Assembly (NCBI RefSeq): GCF_001580995.1 | Contig: NZ_LHZU01000112.1 | Location: forward strand, 1-36,496 | Direction of reading: 5' to 3' | From: Acetobacter senegalensis | GTDB taxonomy: Bacteria > Pseudomonadota > Alphaproteobacteria > Acetobacterales > Acetobacteraceae | Length of the DNA stretch: 36,496 bases | In this document: positions 1 through 8,739 of the stretch, one piece after another | How the letters are laid out: every line of letters begins with the position of its first letter | Position numbering within the stretch: position 1 is the stretch's first letter | Notes under the pieces: model-generated | Database searches by the model: none | The model's input: only the letters and a program-made list of their open reading frames with translations | Told to the model about the DNA's origin: nothing | Made by a program: the position numbers and the translations under genes

Positions 1-57
1 ATTACCGAGTCTCTTGAGCGGCTGTTACTCCGCCTGAAACAGCAGCCTCCTGCCTGA
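1..57 (+). CDS. C-terminal end of an unidentified protein (partial)
   Basis: Frame 1 is open from the window edge and ends with TGA at 55-57, giving a short helical, Leu/Arg-rich tail ending in KQQPPA. It stops about 50 bases before the bidirectional-looking hairpin at 108-138 and would converge on gloA. Nothing in 18 residues identifies a family. Only the open frame and the fitting position support it, so it may be chance. Confidence 0.3.
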   Translation: MTESLERLLLRLKQQPPA

Positions 58-107
58 TATCCATTTTATTCCAATCATTCAGACATCACTCAGCTTTCAG
101 CGCCCAT

Positions 108-138
108 AAAAAATGCCGCCATGAGAGTGGCGGCATTT
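108..138 (-). terminator. Rho-independent terminator of gloA
   Basis: A perfect 10-bp stem pairs 111-120 (AAATGCCGCC) with 129-138 (GGCGGCATTT) around an 8-base loop. Read on the minus strand, it is followed by a run of six T's (complement of the A run at 108-113). It lies 37 bases beyond the gloA stop. The other strand has only a short T tract, so it may also end transcripts coming from the left. Confidence 0.85.
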
Positions 139-174
139 CCCCGTCAACGGCTCTCCAAAGACTGTGACCTTTTG

Positions 175-567
175 TCAGTCAGGCCGCTGGATCAGTTCAA
201 TCTTGTAGCCGTCCGGGTCTTCAACAAACGCGATAACACTCGTGCCGAATTTCACGGGTCCGGCCTCACGCGTCACTTTGCCTCCACCAGCCCGCACCTT
301 TTCTACGGCATCGGCAACATCTGGCACGCCTACGGCAAAATGTCCGAATCCTGTACCCACGTCGTAGCCGTCATCCTTGCCCCAGTTATAGGTCAGTTCA
401 ATTTCGGCTTCTCCCGCAGCGTTATCTGCGTATCCTATAAAAACCAGAGTATACTGGCCTTCTGGCACTTCCCGACGGCGTAATTCATGCATCCCCAGCA
501 ATTTGTAGAAAGCGATGCTGGTATCCAGATTTTTTACGCGAACCATGGTGTGCAAATAACGGGGCAT
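175..567 (-). CDS. gloA: Lactoylglutathione lyase (glyoxalase I)
   Basis: Glyoxalase I isomerises the hemithioacetal of methylglyoxal and glutathione to S-lactoylglutathione in the cytoplasm. The 130-residue protein has the usual length of the short bacterial class and the vicinal-oxygen-chelate fold as two beta-alpha-beta-beta-beta repeats. All four expected metal ligands are visible: His6, Glu57, His76 and Glu124, matching E. coli GloA His5, Glu56, His74 and Glu122. The lack of long insertions fits the Ni/Co-type class rather than the Zn-type. The gene is the last of the minus-strand block, 128 bp after lpxI, and is followed by a strong terminator. A TAGAAT box at 605-610 suggests its own promoter. 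The ATG start sits behind a GAGG-type ribosome binding site. Confidence 0.93.
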   Translation of the reverse strand: MPRYLHTMVRVKNLDTSIAFYKLLGMHELRRREVPEGQYTLVFIGYADNAAGEAEIELTYNWGKDDGYDVGTGFGHFAVGVPDVADAVEKVRAGGGKVTREAGPVKFGTSVIAFVEDPDGYKIELIQRPD

Positions 568-604
568 AGGTCGTCCTCTCTTCAGTGCTCTGCGGTCTAA
601 AAGA

Positions 605-610
605 ATTCTA
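605..610 (-). promoter_or_regulatory. gloA: Possible -10 box of a gloA promoter
   Basis: On the minus strand the box reads TAGAAT, one mismatch from TATAAT, about 38 bases upstream of the gloA ATG. The -35 side is only a T-rich TTTTTG-like stretch about 16 bases upstream, so the call is weak. It fits the idea that gloA is transcribed separately from lpxI. Confidence 0.25.
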
Positions 611-695
611 CACAGTATGGTTCACACAAAAAACCGTATGAGCTTTTTGAAAACAGAGGCTCCCAAACCCTCATGGACACGCGACGGTCCGAGTT

Positions 696-1538
696 TCAGC
701 CAGCAAATGTCTCTGGCGTAATGGCTATCAGGAACAAGCCGGCCTGATCAGCGGCGGCAATGCAGGCTTCACGATCAGTCATCAATGTGTGGCCGGCTTC
801 AAAGGCAATCCCTTTCAAGCCGGCAGCATCAGCATTCCTGACGGTAGCTGGCCCGATCGTCGGCATATCGGCGCGCTTTTCCTGTCCAGGTTTCAACATT
901 TTGACCAGCACACCGCCGTCACCCGGCTGACGGCATTCACCTGCGCGCGCTAACATGCGGTCCGTGCCCTCCATGGCCTCCACAGCCAATACAAGGCCAT
1001 TCTGCACCACGCAGCCTTGCCCGATGTCCATGCGCCCCAAAGCCTGCACAACCTCTATGCCGCGCTGGATATCAGCCTTCGCCTGTTCATCCGGAACGAT
1101 ACCCCCCAGCACCCCGGGTCGCGCTACAGACTGCGCGAGAAATTCATGCGCACCACGAACGGTAAACCCTTCTTCCCCCAACAGACGCACAAGGGCCGCC
1201 AACAAGCCGTCGTCCCCCGCGAACAAGGCGCGTCCCAACCTTGCGAGAATACGTGCGCCTTCTGCATCAGGATACAAACTACGGAGAGAAGGGCGACGGA
1301 TTGGGCCTATCAGCACCAGATCCGTGCACCCATGGGCGCGCAGAAGAGAGAGCATCCGTCCGGCTGCACCCAGCCGAACAGTTTCATGAGGCCAAGGCGC
1401 AATGACCTCTGGCTCAGCAAATCCTTCAAAGCCTAGAATAAAAACCGGACGCCCCGCAGCCGCAGCCGCCTCGGCAACACGGGCTGGCAGAGGGCCTCCC
1501 CCTGCCAGAATACCGACAGCGCCCGTTTGTGCGCTCAC
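696..1538 (-). CDS. lpxI: UDP-2,3-diacylglucosamine pyrophosphatase LpxI
   Basis: LpxI hydrolyses UDP-2,3-diacylglucosamine to lipid X and UMP, the fourth step of lipid A synthesis, and replaces LpxH in many alphaproteobacteria. The 280-residue protein has the family layout (former DUF1009). A Gly-rich N-terminal motif (GILAGGGPLP, about residues 8-17) precedes the C-terminal catalytic half with an EGTD motif near residue 195 and the KMLKPGQEKRADMPTIG stretch. The start is GTG at 1538, and its GTGA overlaps the lpxA TGA by 4 bases, a sign of translational coupling. lpxB, which often follows lpxI, is not here: the next gene is gloA. Expected to be cytosolic and associated with the inner membrane. 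Confidence 0.93.
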   Translation of the reverse strand: MSAQTGAVGILAGGGPLPARVAEAAAAAGRPVFILGFEGFAEPEVIAPWPHETVRLGAAGRMLSLLRAHGCTDLVLIGPIRRPSLRSLYPDAEGARILARLGRALFAGDDGLLAALVRLLGEEGFTVRGAHEFLAQSVARPGVLGGIVPDEQAKADIQRGIEVVQALGRMDIGQGCVVQNGLVLAVEAMEGTDRMLARAGECRQPGDGGVLVKMLKPGQEKRADMPTIGPATVRNADAAGLKGIAFEAGHTLMTDREACIAAADQAGLFLIAITPETFAG

Positions 1539-2392
1539 GCGCCCTCGGTTTCTGCCGTGCTGAAGTCACCCCGTGCTACGCGCACCAATCCGCGTTTGCT
1601 GGGGCCATCTATGAAGTCGAGAATTTCACGCACGCGCACATCATCGCCAAATTCACGACGCACCACATCCAGACGCGATGCGAATGTACCGTCCTCGTCC
1701 GTCTTTGGATAAAGCGTGAAAAACGCCTTGCGCATCCTATGAATTTCAGCCGATTGCACCCCATTCCGGCGCAACCAGATCCAATGCAGCCCCACCAGAC
1801 GCGCCCGGTTACCCAGTACGCTGCCATAGGGAATCACATCAGCTTCCACACCGGCCACGCCGCCTACAAGGGCCGCATGGCCAATACGCACAAATTGATG
1901 AATAGCGGCAGAGCCCATGACTCTGGCATCATCTTCAATCGTGACATGACCGCCCATGACCACGTTATTGACAATAATAACGCGGTCACCCAGCCAGCAA
2001 TCATGCGCCACATGAGCATTGGCCATGATCAGCACATCATTACCCACGTGCGTCAGACCGCTGCCCGTTGCCGTGCCACGATGAATGGTAACGTGCTCAC
2101 GCACTACAGTTCCGGCGCCAACCTCACACCGGGTTGGTTCGCCTTTATATTTCAGATCCTGCGGTGCCATACCAACGGTGCAGAAGGGAAAATAACGTGA
2201 CCCCTCCCCCAACCGCGTATGGCCATCAATAACAACGTGGGAAATCAGTTCCACATTGTCTTCAATCACCACATTCGGGCCAACCGAACACCAAGGCCCA
2301 ATCACCACACCACGTCCAAGCCGGGCTTCCGGTGCAACAATGGCAGACGGATGAATAACCGCTACCCTGTCTTTTCCTACAGCGTGCACCAC
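1535..2392 (-). CDS. lpxA: Acyl-ACP--UDP-N-acetylglucosamine O-acyltransferase LpxA
   Basis: LpxA transfers a 3-hydroxyacyl chain from acyl carrier protein to O-3 of UDP-GlcNAc, the first step of lipid A synthesis, as a cytosolic homotrimer. The 285-residue protein shows the left-handed beta-helix hexapeptide repeats from about residue 12 to 195, then the C-terminal helical domain. The catalytic histidine is His130 in NAHVAHDC, equivalent to E. coli His125. It starts with GTG at 2392 behind GAGGAG; a second GTG follows directly. Its stop overlaps the lpxI start by 4 bases. The 133-bp gap to fabZ shows only a tight GCGTT-AA-AACGC repeat of no clear meaning. Confidence 0.95.
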   Translation of the reverse strand: MVHAVGKDRVAVIHPSAIVAPEARLGRGVVIGPWCSVGPNVVIEDNVELISHVVIDGHTRLGEGSRYFPFCTVGMAPQDLKYKGEPTRCEVGAGTVVREHVTIHRGTATGSGLTHVGNDVLIMANAHVAHDCWLGDRVIIVNNVVMGGHVTIEDDARVMGSAAIHQFVRIGHAALVGGVAGVEADVIPYGSVLGNRARLVGLHWIWLRRNGVQSAEIHRMRKAFFTLYPKTDEDGTFASRLDVVRREFGDDVRVREILDFIDGPSKRGLVRVARGDFSTAETEGA

Positions 2393-2525
2393 CTCAGCTC
2401 CTCTCTTGCTTGCGCCACGCCTGCGCCTGTTTACGCATGAACCGTGAGCAGCCTTGCCTCAGAAAGCGGGCGTTTTCCGGGCAAAAATCGTCTCTTTCAA
2501 AAATTAAAGCGTTAAAACGCCTCAT

Positions 2526-3002
2526 TCAGCCCATGATCATTGCACTGAACGTGGCTTCTGCCACAATCACATCATCCACTTTGGCCACACCACGGAATTT
2601 CCAGACATTGGAACGGTTCCGTTCCTTCTTCACGTGGATGCGCAACTGATCGCCTGGCTCTACAGGACGACGGAACTTTGCGCCTTCAATGGTCATGAAA
2701 TAGACCAGCTTGCCTTCAAAGGCCTTGCCCAGTGTCAGAACCACAAGAGTGGCTGCCGTCTGAGCCATGGCTTCCACAATCAAGACACCCGGCATGACAG
2801 GCCGCTCGGGGAAATGTCCCTGAAAAAACGGCTCGTTGACGGAAACATTCTTGATACCTGTTGCCTCTTCTCCCAGGACGATTTCCACCATCCGGTCGAT
2901 CAGAAGAAAAGGATATCTGTGCGGAATCGCCTGCATAATGCGGTTGACGTCAATCTTATCGATTGTCTGTACGTCCTGCTGCGACTCTTGTTTCGTCTCC
3001 AC
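2526..3002 (-). CDS. fabZ: 3-hydroxyacyl-ACP dehydratase FabZ
   Basis: FabZ dehydrates (3R)-hydroxyacyl-ACP in fatty acid elongation and competes with LpxA and LpxD for the same 3-hydroxyacyl-ACP pool. The 158-residue protein has one hot-dog domain with the active-site helix GHFPERPVMPGVLIVEAMAQ. The catalytic pair is His63 and Glu77. The N-terminal 20 residues are polar and not conserved in shorter homologs. It starts with GTG at 3002 behind AGGGGA. The position between lpxD and lpxA is the classical lpxD-fabZ-lpxA order. Confidence 0.95.
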   Translation of the reverse strand: METKQESQQDVQTIDKIDVNRIMQAIPHRYPFLLIDRMVEIVLGEEATGIKNVSVNEPFFQGHFPERPVMPGVLIVEAMAQTAATLVVLTLGKAFEGKLVYFMTIEGAKFRRPVEPGDQLRIHVKKERNRSNVWKFRGVAKVDDVIVAEATFSAMIMG

Positions 3003-3047
3003 GTCCCCTAGACCACCCTGCTCGGCCGGACAGCGCCCGGCATGTGT

Positions 3048-4136
3048 TCACTGTTTACCCGAACCGCCTTCAGCCGATCCGGACGCTTTCTTGGCCAGTT
3101 TGCGCAACACTGCAACATTCCGGAAAAACTCCCGGAAGGGCATGGCCGGACTGCCAATAACATCCGCGCCACTTTCCACATCGGACATCACGCCGCACTG
3201 TGCGCCAATACGTGCCTTGGCACCAATACGGATATGCCCGATCAGCCCCGCCTGCGCCGCCACAGTCACAAAATCTTCCAGCACGGTAGAACCGGAAATT
3301 CCTGCCTGAGACACCACAATGCAGCACCGTCCAAGACGGGCGTTGTGGCCGATCTGAACAAGATTGTCGAGACGCGAGCCCGCACCAATAACCGTATCAT
3401 TCACTGATCCGCGGTCTATGGTGGTGTTGGCTCCTATTTCCACATCATGCTCAAGCACCACGCGGCCCAGTTGCGGCACGCTTTCAAACCCGTTCGGGCC
3501 GACAGCGAAACCAAACCCGTCCTGCCCGATCCGTGCACCCGGCAGAATAATCACGCGTTCGCCAAGAACCGCATGGGAGACCGTAACATGATTGCCGATC
3601 CGGCAGTCCTGCCCAATCTGCACACCCTGCCCCACAACTGCGTGCGAACCGATAATGCAACCGGCACCGATTTCAGCGCCTGCTTCAACAACCACAAAGG
3701 GGCCGATCTCGCAGGTAGAGTCTACCTTTGCGGTAGCATCAATACAGGCTGACGGATGAATACCGGGTTTTACAGGCTTTTTGGGATGGAACAGCCGCGC
3801 CACCCGTGACCACGCCAGATAAGGCTTGCTTGACACAAGTGCAGCGCAGTGAGGGGGCACCTTATCAGCAAAAGCAGGTGCAACAATCACCAGTCCCGCT
3901 TTTGTTTCTTCCAGCAGCGGAGCATAGCGCCGGTTGTCCAGAAAGCTGACCTCCTGCGGGCCAGCCACCTGAAGCGGCGCTATACCGGTATAGCCGGTAG
4001 CAGACAACGCTCCCTCCCGAGGAGGAAGCAGAGAGGCCTCAGCCGCATCTGCCAGAACCTGAGCCTCAAACGGACCAGACCGATTGAAAAACCGGGGATC
4101 TGCTGGCCCGGAAGAAGATGTCTGCCGCCCTGTCAT
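3048..4136 (-). CDS. lpxD: UDP-3-O-acylglucosamine N-acyltransferase LpxD
   Basis: LpxD adds the second 3-hydroxyacyl chain, at N-2 of UDP-3-O-acylglucosamine, in lipid A synthesis. The 362-residue protein has an N-terminal uridine-binding domain (about residues 40-120), a hexapeptide-repeat beta helix (about 125-320) and a C-terminal helix. The catalytic histidine is His264 in VQIGHNARLG, equivalent to E. coli His239. An extension of about 20 residues (MTGRQTSSSGPADPRFF...) precedes the usual N-terminus. The ATG at 4136 lies 2 bases after the stop of the ompH/skp-like gene, so the two are probably coupled. Confidence 0.95.
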   Translation of the reverse strand: MTGRQTSSSGPADPRFFNRSGPFEAQVLADAAEASLLPPREGALSATGYTGIAPLQVAGPQEVSFLDNRRYAPLLEETKAGLVIVAPAFADKVPPHCAALVSSKPYLAWSRVARLFHPKKPVKPGIHPSACIDATAKVDSTCEIGPFVVVEAGAEIGAGCIIGSHAVVGQGVQIGQDCRIGNHVTVSHAVLGERVIILPGARIGQDGFGFAVGPNGFESVPQLGRVVLEHDVEIGANTTIDRGSVNDTVIGAGSRLDNLVQIGHNARLGRCCIVVSQAGISGSTVLEDFVTVAAQAGLIGHIRIGAKARIGAQCGVMSDVESGADVIGSPAMPFREFFRNVAVLRKLAKKASGSAEGGSGKQ

Positions 4137-4138
4137 GC

Positions 4139-5014
4139 TTATTTTTTCGGAGCAGCGGCAGGAACGGGAGCAGGCTCAGATGAACCAGCCTGCTGCTGGT
4201 CTGCGTCTGCCGTTGTCGGCATCTTGCCAGATTTTGCCAGCTCTTCCGGGTCCACATTGGCTTCCGGAATAAACACGCCCGGCAGAATGCCGTTCAGCTG
4301 CTTCGCAACTTCATTGGTAATATCCTGGCCGTCCACATGCAGAGCAACCTGCTCGCTGTGCAGAACCAGATTCATACCGTGAGATGCCGCAACTTTCTGA
4401 ATGACCTGCACCAGTTCACGCTCAATCTGGCCCAAAGAAACCTGAGCAGCTTCCTGAATGATCCGGTTACGATTACGGAAATCACGCTGCGCCTTCATGA
4501 CGCGCGCCTGAAGGCTGCGTTCACGCGTCTGGATCTGATCAGACGTCATGGTTTTTGCCTGTGCCTGAAGCTTCTGCTGCTCATCACGCCAGCCAGCCTG
4601 CTCTTTCTGCAGATCCTGTGCCAAAGCATCCCGGCGGCTGCCAAGAACACGTTCCACCTGCATGGCTGCAGAGGACTGACGCATTACGCCAGAGACGCTG
4701 ATAACCCCGATAATGGTGGTAGGCGGCGCAGCACCTTTTGGAAGATCCGGCGCAGAAGGAATGGGCGGAAGAGGCAATACAGGCGGAGCCTGATCTGCTT
4801 CCCCACTATCAGACGGCGGTGCAGGCAACTGAACAGGAGCCGGTGCTGCACGGTGAGGGGCATGAGCCGCTGGAGGAGGAGCAGGCTGCTGCGCGGCCTT
4901 CGGCACGAACCAGCCGCCGCCGCCAGAACTCTGCGCCATGGCCATGGGAGCCAGCGCAACAGAAAATGACAGGAGAGCCGCACCAAAAACGGCTTTTCTG
5001 CAGAAATAGGGCAT
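4139..5014 (-). CDS. OmpH/Skp-family periplasmic chaperone with a proline-rich spacer
   Basis: Skp/OmpH proteins hold unfolded outer-membrane proteins in the periplasm for delivery to BamA. The chosen start is the second ATG of an ATGATG pair (5017 or 5014), because GAGG then lies 5 rather than 2 bases upstream. It gives 291 residues. Residues 1-27 form a signal peptide ending in AMA before Gln28. Residues 38-98 are Pro/Ala-rich and probably disordered. The OmpH domain starts near residue 101 (IIGVISVSGV) with a long charged coiled coil and ends near 255, followed by a Pro/Ala tail ending in Lys-Lys. E. coli Skp is about 160 residues, so this form is much enlarged. It directly follows bamA and precedes lpxD, the usual order. 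Confidence 0.87.
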   Translation of the reverse strand: MPYFCRKAVFGAALLSFSVALAPMAMAQSSGGGGWFVPKAAQQPAPPPAAHAPHRAAPAPVQLPAPPSDSGEADQAPPVLPLPPIPSAPDLPKGAAPPTTIIGVISVSGVMRQSSAAMQVERVLGSRRDALAQDLQKEQAGWRDEQQKLQAQAKTMTSDQIQTRERSLQARVMKAQRDFRNRNRIIQEAAQVSLGQIERELVQVIQKVAASHGMNLVLHSEQVALHVDGQDITNEVAKQLNGILPGVFIPEANVDPEELAKSGKMPTTADADQQQAGSSEPAPVPAAAPKK

Positions 5015-5021
5015 CATTACC

Positions 5022-7466
5022 TCAGAATTGCTGGCCGAAGCCAAAGCGAAGAAGCTGCGTGCGGTCATTGTGGCTACGCATAACGGGAACACCCAGATCG
5101 ATGTTCAGCAAACCAAAAGGACTCTTCCAGGAGAACCCGGCACCAGCACTCACACGCGGCCGCAACGTATCACCACTCACACGCGTATAGTAAGGCGCAT
5201 CTGTGACAGGGTTTGTCAGATTTCGACGGACGCGCAGCCCGGCCACACTACCCGAATCAACAAACGCACGCCCCTTGACCCCCATGTCACTCAAGAACGG
5301 GATGGGGAAGTTCAACTGAGCCGAGGCATTATACATGAACCGGCCACCCAGCAGATCTTCAGACGAATGTCCGGCATACCCCACACTACGCGGACCCGCA
5401 CCACCATCAAGGAAGCCGCGCAGGTTGTTACCACCCAGATAGAAGTTATCAATAATATCGTGGCGACCACCGCCCCAGTCCGTCATGTACCCCATGCCGG
5501 CCCGGAAAGACGCAGTCCATTCATGGCTGTTGGTCAGATCATCAAGCGGGATGTAATAGGCCCCGTTGATCTTGCCACGCACATAGCGTTCATCCCCGCC
5601 CAGCCCGGCAAAATCACCACCGACGGACACCATGTAACCGCTATGCGGCGCCATGTGATTATCGCGGGTATCATACACCAGATTGGTGCTGAGCTGAGAA
5701 AGGAGCGACTTACCGGACTGATCCAGAATGTACCAGGAGGACTCGCTCCACGTATCACCCACGCTACGGCGAATGAGGCTATAGTTCCAGGACTGAGACA
5801 GATAGCGATTATAGGCATACCCCATACGGAGCGTGATCCCATACCGGCTTTCTGAATAGTTCTGGTAGGTCTGATACTTGTTCTGGATGCCGAAAATATC
5901 CACACCGGCAACCAGATTACGCCCAAGGAAGGCCGGATTGGTCAGAGAGAAATCCGCCTGCTTTTCCCACAGGGACATCGTGCCGGACAGACCGGCATCA
6001 ACCCCGGTCCCCAGCAGGTTATGCTGCTTCAGACCGATGTTACCAATCACGCCCACGTCTGTTGAATACCCACCACCAAGCGAGAATTCACCCGTGGGCT
6101 TTTCGACCACGCTAACGGCGACGTTTGTGCGATCCTGCGCTGACCCAGGTGTTTCATCAATAGAAACACTTTTAAAGAAACCCAGATCCTGCAACGCGGC
6201 CTTGGCATACTTCTTGTAGCTGGGTGTGTACGGATCGCTTTCCGCAAACGGAAGCTGGCGGCGGATAACATTATCCTGCGTCACCGTGTTTCCGTTCACA
6301 TCAATCCGCTCGATATAACGACGCGGCCCTTCGCTGACATCAAACAGAAGATTGACCACCCCTTTTTCAGGGTTCCGGGCAATTTCAGGATGCACCATGG
6401 CAAAGGGATGCCCCTGCGCCTGAAGGGTTTCTTCCATGTCGGTCGCGTTATCCTGCACCGCCTTGCCATCGTACCACTGATGCGCAAACAGTTCGATGTA
6501 TTTACGCAGGGACTTGGCAGGAACGTGGCGCAGGCTGGAGCGAATATCCACTTTACCCAAACGGTACCGTGGCCCCTCATCCATCGTGAACGTCACATAG
6601 AACGATTTTCTATCCGGTGAGAGTTCACCAGTGGCGTTCTTGATCTGGAAGTCCACATACCCGTTGCTGAGGTAGAAACGACGCAGCAGTTCCGCGTCAT
6701 ACTTCAGACGATCAGGGTTATATTCATCAGAGGACGAGAAAAAGCGGTACCAGGCTGTTTCTTTTGAAGACACAACACCAGACAGGCGTGCTTCCCCAAA
6801 CGCTTTATTCCCCACAAAGGCGATTTTGCGGATAAGCGTCTGCGGCCCTTCGTTGATCTGGAACACCACATCAACGCGATTATGCGCCAGACGGATAACC
6901 TGAGGCGTTACCACTGCGGCATAGCGTGCCTTCTGGGCATAGACCTCAAGAATTTTCTGGCGATCATCAGCCGTATTTTCTGCCGAGAACACAGCACGCG
7001 GACGCAGGGAGATAACCTTCCGCAGGTCTTCATCCTTGGCGGCGTGATTGCCCTCAAACACAATGCGATTGACAATGGGATTTTCCACCAGCCGCACGTG
7101 CAGGATGTTCCCCTCGCGCCGCAGGGTCACATCCCGGAACAGACCAGTGGCGTAGAGGGTCTTCAGCGAACGGTCCAGATCATCCTGACTGAAAGAATCT
7201 CCGGGCCGGACCACCATGTAAGACAGCACGGTATTCGTCTCGATCCGGGTATTACCCGTGACCTGAATATCCTCGATCACCCCCCCGGAACGCACCGGAG
7301 TAGATGTGGAGGCAGTGAACCGACCCTGGCGCTCTGCCGTTACGGCTGCAGGTGGGTCCGCTTGGACAGCCGGTGCCCTACCGGCCGCTGATGCGCTACT
7401 GCTTCCCTGAACAAGGAAAGGAAGAAGGCAGACAGAAACAAAAAGGGCTGAACGCTTACCCGTCAA
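5022..7466 (-). CDS. bamA: Outer-membrane protein assembly factor BamA
   Basis: BamA is the barrel core of the machinery that inserts beta-barrel proteins into the outer membrane. The 814-residue protein has a signal peptide (MTGKRSALFVSV...), five POTRA domains from about residue 60 to 430, and a C-terminal 16-stranded barrel. The barrel carries the conserved loop-6 motif LRGF and ends in a terminal phenylalanine (GFGQQF), the usual insertion signal. The start is TTG at 7466 with GGAGGG 9 bases upstream. No later in-frame start keeps the signal peptide. It follows rseP after 129 bp and is 7 bases or less from the ompH/skp-like gene. Confidence 0.96.
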   Translation of the reverse strand: MTGKRSALFVSVCLLPFLVQGSSSASAAGRAPAVQADPPAAVTAERQGRFTASTSTPVRSGGVIEDIQVTGNTRIETNTVLSYMVVRPGDSFSQDDLDRSLKTLYATGLFRDVTLRREGNILHVRLVENPIVNRIVFEGNHAAKDEDLRKVISLRPRAVFSAENTADDRQKILEVYAQKARYAAVVTPQVIRLAHNRVDVVFQINEGPQTLIRKIAFVGNKAFGEARLSGVVSSKETAWYRFFSSSDEYNPDRLKYDAELLRRFYLSNGYVDFQIKNATGELSPDRKSFYVTFTMDEGPRYRLGKVDIRSSLRHVPAKSLRKYIELFAHQWYDGKAVQDNATDMEETLQAQGHPFAMVHPEIARNPEKGVVNLLFDVSEGPRRYIERIDVNGNTVTQDNVIRRQLPFAESDPYTPSYKKYAKAALQDLGFFKSVSIDETPGSAQDRTNVAVSVVEKPTGEFSLGGGYSTDVGVIGNIGLKQHNLLGTGVDAGLSGTMSLWEKQADFSLTNPAFLGRNLVAGVDIFGIQNKYQTYQNYSESRYGITLRMGYAYNRYLSQSWNYSLIRRSVGDTWSESSWYILDQSGKSLLSQLSTNLVYDTRDNHMAPHSGYMVSVGGDFAGLGGDERYVRGKINGAYYIPLDDLTNSHEWTASFRAGMGYMTDWGGGRHDIIDNFYLGGNNLRGFLDGGAGPRSVGYAGHSSEDLLGGRFMYNASAQLNFPIPFLSDMGVKGRAFVDSGSVAGLRVRRNLTNPVTDAPYYTRVSGDTLRPRVSAGAGFSWKSPFGLLNIDLGVPVMRSHNDRTQLLRFGFGQQF

Positions 7467-7595
7467 GATATGCCACCCTCCATCCGGGTCGTTCTGTAGT
7501 CAGGAGCCGATCTCCCACCGTTGTGCCGCCCGCAGGGGGACGTATCCGATATAACCCTTGTCACGCAAGTTCTTCCGATCCAACCCTGCTGTAAT

Positions 7596-8705
7596 TCAGC
7601 CAACAAGAGACGCAATCCATTTGAACAATCCAAAACTGGAAAGATCATTAAACGTCGAAAACAAGAACAGACCCGCAAGAACGGCAAACCCAGCCTGAAA
7701 ACTGATTTCCTGAATCCGCTTCGAGACCGGACGTCCCCTGAGTGCTTCTATGGCATAAAAAACCAGTCTGCCACCATCAAGAAGCGGCACGGGGAATAAA
7801 TTTATTAGACCGAGGTTTACAGAAAGCAAAGCCATGAAAGACAGCAGACTGGCAAAACCATACTGCGCCACCTGCCCGGAAAGCTGAGCAATCTTGAGCG
7901 GACCGCCCAGATCCTTGGCCGTATGCTGGCCTGTCAGGATCTGCCAAACGCCCTGCAGCGTCTGAACGGAAACTTTCCAGGTTTCCTCCACACCCGCCAC
8001 AACAGCATGGGGCACGGACATGGGTTTACCAACCTCTGTTGCAAACATCACACCCAACTGACCATGCGGCTTGGCGCTGGCCGAGTCCGTAACACTTCCG
8101 ATGGTAATGGGAAGATCCATGTCCTGCCCATTGCGACGTACGGTCAGCGTTGTCTGTGCGCCTGGCTCCGCCATAACGGTGCCCTGCACATCTTCCACGC
8201 CGGTTACCTGATGCGTGCCGATTCTACGAATAACGTCTCCAGGCTGCACCCCGGCTGCCGCCGCTGCACCATTGGAGACAACAGAGGCGATCTCGTTCCG
8301 CACCGAGGGCTGCCCTGCGGTGGAAAACAGCAGGGTAAACAGCACAATAGCCAGCAGGAAGTTGAAAACCGGCCCTGCCAGAATGACGATAGCGCGTGAC
8401 GCAACGGATTTATCATGAAATGTGCGGCCCGGAATCCAGGCAGCTTTCTGCTCCGGGGTAGCATCCTCCGGGTCCTCAAACCCGTGAGGGCGCACATAGC
8501 CGCCCAGCGGAATGGGGCAGATACGCCATTCCGTTCCACTGCGATCATGCCAGCGGAACAGTGCCGGTCCGAAGCCGAGAGAGAACACCTCCACATGCAC
8601 CCCCCGCCAGCGGGCTGCCAGATAGTGCCCCAGTTCGTGAATAGTCACGAGCACGCCCAGGACAAAGGCGAAGGAAACAAGTGTACGCAGGTATTCGTGT
8701 ATCAT
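7596..8705 (-). CDS. rseP: RseP/YaeL site-2 membrane metalloprotease
   Basis: Site-2 proteases cut single-pass membrane proteins within the bilayer, classically an anti-sigma factor or signal-peptide remnants. The 369-residue protein has the zinc motif HELGH at residues 23-27, a PDZ domain in the middle (about 130-210) and the second catalytic motif LLDGGRL near residue 305. At least four membrane segments are visible. There is one PDZ domain rather than the two of E. coli RseP, which is common in alphaproteobacteria. The place between dxr and bamA is conserved. Whether it acts on an anti-sigma factor here cannot be told from this window. Confidence 0.95.
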   Translation of the reverse strand: MIHEYLRTLVSFAFVLGVLVTIHELGHYLAARWRGVHVEVFSLGFGPALFRWHDRSGTEWRICPIPLGGYVRPHGFEDPEDATPEQKAAWIPGRTFHDKSVASRAIVILAGPVFNFLLAIVLFTLLFSTAGQPSVRNEIASVVSNGAAAAAGVQPGDVIRRIGTHQVTGVEDVQGTVMAEPGAQTTLTVRRNGQDMDLPITIGSVTDSASAKPHGQLGVMFATEVGKPMSVPHAVVAGVEETWKVSVQTLQGVWQILTGQHTAKDLGGPLKIAQLSGQVAQYGFASLLSFMALLSVNLGLINLFPVPLLDGGRLVFYAIEALRGRPVSKRIQEISFQAGFAVLAGLFLFSTFNDLSSFGLFKWIASLVG

Positions 8706-8739
8706 GATAATCCGAGTATCGGCTCAAACGTGCGTGAAC

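Noticed and set aside
7540..7580. A sigma-E-like GAACTT promoter before bamA on the minus strand
   Set aside because: The GAACTT is present, but the -10 side (TCGGAT after 17 bases) does not match well, and one box alone is not enough.
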